Below are positions 59,082 to 64,000 of a DNA stretch of 64,000 bases, in pieces. The stretch is from Bacteroidota bacterium (lineage in GTDB: Bacteria; Bacteroidota; Bacteroidia; Flavobacteriales; Weeksellaceae). Below the pieces are notes generated by a model that had not been told where the DNA came from, searched no databases, and saw only the letters and a program-made list of their open reading frames with translations. The first letter of the stretch is position 1; the number at the start of each line of letters is the position of its first letter. The position numbers and the translations under genes are program-made. The DNA is taken from the NCBI GenBank assembly GCA_023394415.1, contig JAEXAR010000001.1:62001-126000 (forward strand). The letters run 5' to 3'.

Positions 59082-60791
59082 ATGAATCAAAAATGGATTT
59101 ACAAACCTGAACCTGATGAAGATGTGGTGGACGGATTGAGTACCTCACTCGGATTTGGAACACTGGAATCCAAAATCCTGGTTCTGCGTGATATAGACAA
59201 TTATCAGAAGGCGCGAGAATTCTTCAAACCCAACTTTACCGATATCCATAGCCCATTCCTGATGGCCGATATGCAAAAGGCAGTCGAGCGCATTGCAACG
59301 GCGATTGAAAACGGTGAAAAAATCCTGGTTTACGGCGATTACGATGTCGACGGAACTACAGCTGTAGCGCTGATGTACCTTTACCTGAGCAAAATTGTTG
59401 AGAAAAAATATCTCGATTTTTATATTCCGGACCGTAATTCTGAAGGATATGGTATCTCATCCGAAGGGATTGATTTTGCAAAAGAAAATGGATTTTCTTT
59501 AATTATCGCTTTAGATTGCGGGATTAAAGCATTAGATAAAGTTGGATATGCCAAACATCTTGGTGTAGATTTTATTATCTGCGACCATCACTTACCAGGC
59601 GAAGAAATTCCTGATGCTGTGGCAGTTTTGGACCCTAAAAGAAATGATTGCCGTTATCCTTTTAAAGAATTATCAGGTTGTGGTGTTGGCTTCAAGCTTT
59701 GTCAGGGTTTAAATACGATTTACAAAATTCCTGAAGCTGAGCTTTATGAATTAACTGATTTGTTAGCGATTTCAATTGCTGCAGATATTGTTTCGATGAC
59801 GGGTGAAAACCGTGTTTTGGCAAAAATGGGCTTGAAAACATTAAGAAAAACCAGAAATTTGGGTTTAAGGCTTTTAATTCCTGAAGACAAACTGGCCACC
59901 TACGAAATTTCGAATATTGTTTTTGAAATTGCACCCAAAATTAATGCTGCCGGAAGAATTTCGCACGGAAAAGCTGCTGTGGAACTGATGGTTTCCGATA
60001 ATCTTAAACATGCTCACCAAATCGTTAATGATATTTTAGACCTGAACGATTCTCGCCGTGAACTTGATCTTACGAGTACTACCGAAGCTTTGGAGCAGGT
60101 TGTAACCACTAATCAAGTAAAAAATTCTACCACAATCGTTTATGGCCCAGAATGGAATAAAGGCGTAATAGGTATTGTTGCTTCCCGTTTAACAGAAAGT
60201 TATTACAAACCAACTTTGGTTTTCACCAATGGAAATAACGGAGAATTGGTAGCATCTGCACGTTCTGTTGCTGATTTTGATGTACACGAAGCGCTGGAGC
60301 TTTGCTCGGAATATTTCACAAAATTTGGTGGACATCCTGCAGCTGCGGGATTATCAATGGAGCCAGACCGTTTCGATGCCTTTAAAAAGAAATTTGAAGA
60401 GGTAGTTGCTGCAAAGATTCAAGAACATCAAAAAGTGCCTTCAATAACGATTGATTCTGAAGTTGAAATTGAGGAGTTGAACAAGGAATTTTTTAATTTT
60501 CACAGAAAGCTTGCTCCATTTGGACCACACAATATGAAACCGGTTCTGGTTCTGAAAAACCAAAATATATCAGGATATGTGAAACAGATGGGGAAAGACG
60601 GAAACCACATCAAATTTTATCTTCACAATCCTGCCAACAGCAGAAATATAGAATGTGTAGGCTTCAAACTGGGGAAACATCTAGAAGATTTCAAAAATAA
60701 AACTTTCGACATCGCCTTTACCGCAGAAGAAAACCACTGGAAAGGAAATGTAACCTATTATCTGAATATTCGGGATGTGAAGTTTCATTAA
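59082..60791 (+). CDS. recJ: Single-stranded-DNA-specific exonuclease RecJ
   Basis: 5'-3' exonuclease on single-stranded DNA for repair and recombination. 569 residues. Manganese-binding motifs: DYDVDG at 86-91 and DHH at 168-170 (ICDHHLPGEE), then the DHHA1 domain with KINAAGRISHG and SARSVADFDVHEAL near 395 and FGGHPAAAGLSM. C-terminal OB fold includes FAPFGPHNMKP-like LAPFGPHNMKPVL. The stop is followed at once by a heptamer array. Confidence 0.96.
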   Translation: MNQKWIYKPEPDEDVVDGLSTSLGFGTLESKILVLRDIDNYQKAREFFKPNFTDIHSPFLMADMQKAVERIATAIENGEKILVYGDYDVDGTTAVALMYLYLSKIVEKKYLDFYIPDRNSEGYGISSEGIDFAKENGFSLIIALDCGIKALDKVGYAKHLGVDFIICDHHLPGEEIPDAVAVLDPKRNDCRYPFKELSGCGVGFKLCQGLNTIYKIPEAELYELTDLLAISIAADIVSMTGENRVLAKMGLKTLRKTRNLGLRLLIPEDKLATYEISNIVFEIAPKINAAGRISHGKAAVELMVSDNLKHAHQIVNDILDLNDSRRELDLTSTTEALEQVVTTNQVKNSTTIVYGPEWNKGVIGIVASRLTESYYKPTLVFTNGNNGELVASARSVADFDVHEALELCSEYFTKFGGHPAAAGLSMEPDRFDAFKKKFEEVVAAKIQEHQKVPSITIDSEVEIEELNKEFFNFHRKLAPFGPHNMKPVLVLKNQNISGYVKQMGKDGNHIKFYLHNPANSRNIECVGFKLGKHLEDFKNKTFDIAFTAEENHWKGNVTYYLNIRDVKFH

Positions 60792-60793
60792 GA

Positions 60794-60821
60794 TGGATGT
60801 TGGATGCTAGATATTGGAGGA
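60794..60821. repeat. Heptamer array TGGATGT-like, four units
   Basis: TGGATGT, TGGATGC, TAGATAT, TGGAGGA in 7-bp register, starting 2 bp after the recJ stop. A short inverted relative (CATCCCGCACTCAACATCCC) lies at 60895-60914. Confidence 0.85.
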
Positions 60822-60882
60822 TTGACAATAGTTTAAAGTTGAAAAGAGAAACTGTAATTAAAATGATGATAAAAATTGAATT

Positions 60883-60890
60883 TAATTTTG
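60883..60890 (+). promoter_or_regulatory. -7 element of nadD
   Basis: TAATTTTG, 40 bp before the nadD ATG. No well-spaced TTG. Confidence 0.4.
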
Positions 60891-60930
60891 CAAACATCCC
60901 GCACTCAACATCCCACACCCTGCAAATTCT

Positions 60931-61518
60931 ATGAAAAAAATCGGCTTATTTTTCGGCAGTTTTAATCCCATTCATATCGGACATATGATTTTGGCGAATT
61001 ATATTTTAGAAAACTCTGATATGGATGAATTGTGGTTTGTTGTAAGTCCTCAAAATCCTTTCAAGGAGAAAAAATCCCTGTTAAAAGACCATAACCGTTT
61101 GGATATGGTACAACTTGCAGTGAAAAATTACCCAAAAATGAGAGCTTCCAATGTAGAATTTTCTTTACCACAGCCAAGTTATACTATTGATACGCTGACT
61201 TATCTTCACGAAAAATATCCTGAGGTAAGCTTCGCTCTGATTATGGGTGAAGATAACTTGGAAGGTTTATCAAAATGGAAAAATTCTGAAACTTTAATTA
61301 AAAATCATCAGATTATCGTGTACCCAAGGATTTTTGAGGGTGAGAAAAAAGATTCTGAATATCTGCAGCACGACAACATTAATCTTATAAAAGCACCGAT
61401 AATTGAACTTTCAGCAACAGAAATAAGGAACATGATTAAAGATGGCAAAAATGTAAGGCCAATGCTTCCGCCTGAAGTTTTTGAATATCTAGATGGAAGT
61501 TCTTTCTATAAGAAGTAA
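60931..61518 (+). CDS. nadD: Nicotinate-nucleotide adenylyltransferase
   Basis: Adenylates nicotinate mononucleotide in NAD synthesis. 195 residues. The nucleotidyl-transferase motif GSFNPIHIGH is at 9-18, FALIMGEDNL near 100, and the second motif ELSATEIRNMIKDGK near 165. It ends 3 bp before the DUF3817 gene, so the two share a transcript. nadA is at 29.8 kb. Confidence 0.96.
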   Translation: MKKIGLFFGSFNPIHIGHMILANYILENSDMDELWFVVSPQNPFKEKKSLLKDHNRLDMVQLAVKNYPKMRASNVEFSLPQPSYTIDTLTYLHEKYPEVSFALIMGEDNLEGLSKWKNSETLIKNHQIIVYPRIFEGEKKDSEYLQHDNINLIKAPIIELSATEIRNMIKDGKNVRPMLPPEVFEYLDGSSFYKK

Positions 61519-61521
61519 ATA

Positions 61522-61863
61522 ATGAATAATTTTATTGATAATATAGTTTCTAAATATTCAGAAGAAAAAATAATTAAGTGGTTTAAGCAGGTTTGTCTGT
61601 TAGAAGCCATTTCTTGGTGTCTCCTTTTTTCTGCAATGATTTGGATCCGTTATGATCGTGATGCACTTGCACCAACCATTTACATTATTATAATGGGAAA
61701 CATACACGGCTTGTTTTTCACACTTTATCTGCTTCTTATTTTGCCGGCTCGAAAAATCTTTAAATGGGATGATGAGGACTTTGTCTTCGCACTGATTGCT
61801 GCTTTTTTCCCTTTTGCAACCATTTGGGTTGATAAAAAGCTGGCACGTTTCGACAGAGAATAA
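61522..61863 (+). CDS. DUF3817 membrane protein
   Basis: 113 residues with three membrane helices. The DUF3817 pattern is visible: LLEAISWCLLFSAMIWIRY, MGNIHGLFFTLYLLLIL, and ALIAAFFPFATIWVDKKL. Related domains occur at the ends of lipid and steroid transporters; function unknown. Followed by a terminator. Confidence 0.9.
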   Translation: MNNFIDNIVSKYSEEKIIKWFKQVCLLEAISWCLLFSAMIWIRYDRDALAPTIYIIIMGNIHGLFFTLYLLLILPARKIFKWDDEDFVFALIAAFFPFATIWVDKKLARFDRE

Positions 61864-61888
61864 AAAATAAATTCAAAAAATTTTATTG

Positions 61889-61916
61889 AAGGATGTAATA
61901 TTTTGCATCCTTTTGT
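61889..61916 (+). terminator. Intrinsic terminator after nadD-DUF3817
   Basis: AAGGATGTAA (61889-61898) and TTGCATCCTT (61903-61912) with one T-G wobble and a 4-base loop, then TTTG. Confidence 0.82.
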
Positions 61917-62011
61917 TGTGTTATGTATAAATCTAATTAATTATTAATTATTTTTTTACGCTGATTATCAATACTTTATATAGAATTATAAAAATAATTT
62001 ACTACTTTGTA

Positions 62012-62043
62012 TTGCATAATACTAAATTATTTATATATCTTTG
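62012..62043 (+). promoter_or_regulatory. Promoter of the receptor leader
   Basis: TTG at 62012-62014, 21 bp spacer, TATCTTTG at 62036-62043. It matches the flavobacterial consensus and predicts a leader of ~275 bases before the receptor gene. Confidence 0.75.
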
Positions 62044-62145
62044 TGATGTTAAATAACAATCAAAGCACAGAACTATAAATCCAAACCACAAAACCTTGAA
62101 TTCATTTAATAAAAACTTTGATTGATATAATGAGGATTGTAAAAA

Positions 62146-62262
62146 ATGAACACCAAATATAATTTTGAAACAGAAAAAACTGATAACCAAATCAAACTAA
62201 AAACTAAAACTAATAACCCACAAAAGAAAGCCGCAATCACTAATAACCATCAGAAAAACTAA
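62146..62262 (+). other. Possible 38-codon leader ORF
   Basis: ATG-initiated frame rich in Asn, Lys and Thr (8 Asn, 8 Lys, 6 Thr of 38), ending NNHQKN. It starts within the receptor leader and overlaps the left arm of the long inverted repeat at 62222-62307. Composition follows from the A/C-rich, G-poor DNA, so it may not be a real peptide. No clear ribosome binding site beyond AGGATTG. Confidence 0.3.
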
Positions 62263-62307
62263 TCACCAACCAAAATCACAAAAAATTAATAACCGCGGCT
62301 TTCTTTT
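62222..62307 (+). promoter_or_regulatory. Long-loop inverted repeat in the receptor leader
   Basis: AAAAGAAAGCCGC (62222-62234) pairs perfectly with GCGGCTTTCTTTT (62295-62307). The 60-base loop is almost free of G. The right arm ends 19 bp before the receptor ATG in a T-rich tract, so the structure could act as a terminator or block the start region. Confidence 0.6.
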
Positions 62308-62326
62308 CTTTAAAAATTTAAAAACT

Positions 62327-64000
62327 ATGAAAACACTTATTCTTCCAATTTTTCTACTTGCTTCTATCCTATCAGTAGCACAGCAAAAACAGGATACGGC
62401 TAAAGTAAAGGATATCGAAGCCGTAACGATGACTAAAAAAGTTTTTCAGAAAAAAGCTGATCGTTTGGTTTATGATGTAGCAGCATCACCAATTTCAAAA
62501 GGCTCTAATGCATTTGATTTACTGAAAGAAACACCACTAATTTCTACAACTGATGATAAAACACTTCAGATTTTAGGAAAAAATTCAGTTCTTATTTATA
62601 TGAATGGTAGAAAGAGCAATATGTCTCCTGACGCTGTGGTTGAACTTCTAAAATCAATGCCTTCAGAAAACATTCAGAAAATTGAGGTGATTACAATGCC
62701 TTCTTCCGAATTTGCTGTAGAAGGAAATCAGGGAATCGTAAACATTGTACTGAAGAAAAGACCTACTGATGGATTGAACGGAAATCTGAAAATGGAAAAC
62801 AGACAATCTTACTTCAATAGTCAAAGTGCATCTACTACATTAAATTACCGCAAAAATAAGCTCGGAGTTTCAACCAATTTAAACTATGGAAATAATAACC
62901 GCAGGCAAAATTTAACTTTGGAAAACGGAAACTCTCAATTCCGTCAAACTTCACAAGGAAATATTGATGAACTTTCAAGAAATATCAGTGGCTATCTAAA
63001 TCTGGATTACGAAATAAATGAGAAACAAAATCTCGGATTTTCTTATAACAACTACAATTACAAAGCAAAAGAACTTTCAACTGATCTTTACAACGAGTTT
63101 ACAAACTTAACTGATAAAAATCTTTTAAGAACCAGAACGGCAAATAAAGGCACTTCTAATTCTAATGATCATTCATTCAACGTTAATTATGAATTGAAAA
63201 CTAATGACAAAGGCAGTAAATTAAGTGTAAGCACTTCCTATCTTAACCATTCAAAAGTTGAGGATATCAATGGAACAACCATAGAACTTAATGCTCAAAA
63301 AGATTTTGTAAAGACCCTTAAAGAATTCAACCAGAATACACCTTTAAAAATAGATAACTACGGTGTATTAGTAGATTACATCAGCAAATTGAAAAATGAT
63401 TATACTTTGAGCTTCGGGTTAAGCTACAACCACACTAAAACGGATACGGACAATACATACACCAATATAGTTCCACCAGTTGGGATTGATAGTAACCAAA
63501 CTAATCATTTCGTATATACCGAAAAAATACCAAGCTCATACATTACTTTAGAGAAAAATTTTGGTGATAAATGGACTAGTAAAATAGGTTTAAGATTTGA
63601 GAAAACCAATTCGGAAGGTATTATTTTAGGCAAAAACATTGTTATTAACCGAGATAAAAATAGCTTTCTACCATATGCAAGTTTAGGATACAACCCAAAT
63701 AAAAACCACAGTTTTTCTTACAGCTTTTCGAGCCGAGTGCAGAGACCACCTTTTTGGGCCATTTCACCTACAAAAATTCCTCTTACCGAAACAAATTACG
63801 TGCAAAACAATCCATTTGCTAAACCGGAAACCTATTACAATCAGGAGTTAATGTATATGCTTAAAAGCGCTTATTTTCTTAATTTAAGCCACAGTTATGT
63901 GAAAGATGCTGCAGAACAAATTCCGTTACAGGGTGTAAACTCAAAAGGTCAAAAAGTTTTGGCTTATATTAGAAACAACTACGGTGACAAGCAAGAAATG
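62327..64000 (+). CDS. TonB-dependent receptor-like outer-membrane beta-barrel protein (3' end cut by window)
   Basis: 558 codons are inside the window, open to its edge. Signal peptide MKTLILPIFLLASILSVAQQ. A plug-like domain follows: DIEAVTMTKKVFQKKADRLV, YDVAASPISKGSNAFDLLKE, LIYMNGRKSNMSPDAVVELL and IEVITMPSSEFAVEG with NIVLKKRP, then a long barrel of the outer-membrane beta-barrel (PF14905-type) family. No N-terminal carboxypeptidase-like domain is present before the plug. The ligand is unknown. Confidence 0.9.
   Translation, partial: MKTLILPIFLLASILSVAQQKQDTAKVKDIEAVTMTKKVFQKKADRLVYDVAASPISKGSNAFDLLKETPLISTTDDKTLQILGKNSVLIYMNGRKSNMSPDAVVELLKSMPSENIQKIEVITMPSSEFAVEGNQGIVNIVLKKRPTDGLNGNLKMENRQSYFNSQSASTTLNYRKNKLGVSTNLNYGNNNRRQNLTLENGNSQFRQTSQGNIDELSRNISGYLNLDYEINEKQNLGFSYNNYNYKAKELSTDLYNEFTNLTDKNLLRTRTANKGTSNSNDHSFNVNYELKTNDKGSKLSVSTSYLNHSKVEDINGTTIELNAQKDFVKTLKEFNQNTPLKIDNYGVLVDYISKLKNDYTLSFGLSYNHTKTDTDNTYTNIVPPVGIDSNQTNHFVYTEKIPSSYITLEKNFGDKWTSKIGLRFEKTNSEGIILGKNIVINRDKNSFLPYASLGYNPNKNHSFSYSFSSRVQRPPFWAISPTKIPLTETNYVQNNPFAKPETYYNQELMYMLKSAYFLNLSHSYVKDAAEQIPLQGVNSKGQKVLAYIRNNYGDKQEM

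Noticed and set aside
19771..60821. Heptamer and octamer arrays as CRISPR arrays
   Set aside because: Units are 7-8 bp with no spacers between them, and no cas genes are present.
62146..62262. 38-codon ORF as a confirmed gene
   Set aside because: Its composition is explained by the A/C-rich leader, and no good ribosome binding site or homologue is known to me; kept only as a possible leader.
1..64000. Prophage, transposon, toxin-antitoxin or defence system
   Set aside because: No integrase, transposase, phage structural gene, toxin-antitoxin pair, restriction or other known defence gene was recognised. The helicases are of housekeeping type.

Overview
The window is AT-rich bacterial DNA that fits a member of Bacteroidota, most likely Flavobacteriales of the Chryseobacterium/Weeksellaceae type. 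The evidence is promoter -7 elements of the form TAnnTTTG, DUF4403, DUF4350 and DUF5103 (type IX secretion plug) proteins, a fragment of a T9SS sorting domain, OmpA proteins with thrombospondin-3 calcium repeats, a TonB-type receptor of the outer-membrane beta-barrel family, and a methionine synthase carried on two genes. No phage, transposase, CRISPR array or recognisable defence island was seen. The window is mostly housekeeping chromosome, and the unusual signal lies between the genes.

Layout. 1-4.9 kb: sppA (cut by the window edge), divergent folK, two tandem ompA paralogues. 4.9-16.4 kb: recQ, fmt, TPM lipoprotein and ribB on the other strand, tRNA-Cys, a glycine-zipper lipoprotein, a polytopic membrane protein, aroC, thioredoxin-like proteins, a DUF1232 protein, miaA. 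16.4-24 kb: an MBL hydrolase, a T9SS plug-domain protein, a sorting-domain remnant, hemH, nfu, gamma carbonic anhydrase, GNAT, YihY, a lipoprotein. 24-32.4 kb: a Pif1-like helicase, an LLM oxidoreductase, an RDD gene broken by a frameshift, DUF4403, folB, nadA, gmk, yicC. 34-43.3 kb: a methionine cluster on the minus strand, metX-hom-metZ-metH(N)-metH(C)-metF, headed by a SAM-I riboswitch. 43.5-54 kb: a GH63-like glucosidase, OsmC, then a membrane cluster of DUF58, MoxR, DUF4350, DUF4129, a multi-pass protein and SpoIIM, with a divergent RDD gene. 54-64 kb: small GNAT, yebC, a third ompA, smpB, an ABC-F protein, recJ, nadD, DUF3817, and the start of a TonB-type receptor behind an unusual leader.

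The methionine genes form a complete route from homoserine: dehydrogenation (hom), acetylation (metX), sulfhydrylation (metZ) and methylation by a cobalamin-dependent synthase (two metH genes) with methyl groups supplied by metF. MetH is split exactly at the linker between its homocysteine and folate domains. The gap holds a dead four-helix-bundle (23S IVP-type) gene flanked by inverted arrays of a 7-bp repeat.

The most interesting feature is a dispersed set of short intergenic arrays with strict 7-bp or 8-bp period. The unit sequence differs from locus to locus but is homogeneous within each, and arrays often occur as inverted pairs. Several run into coding sequence and supply the first or last codons of hemH, metH, the carbonic anhydrase and possibly moxR. 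A palindromic element containing TCATTCTGAGCG and inverted CACAAAAGG-type sequences occupy other gaps.
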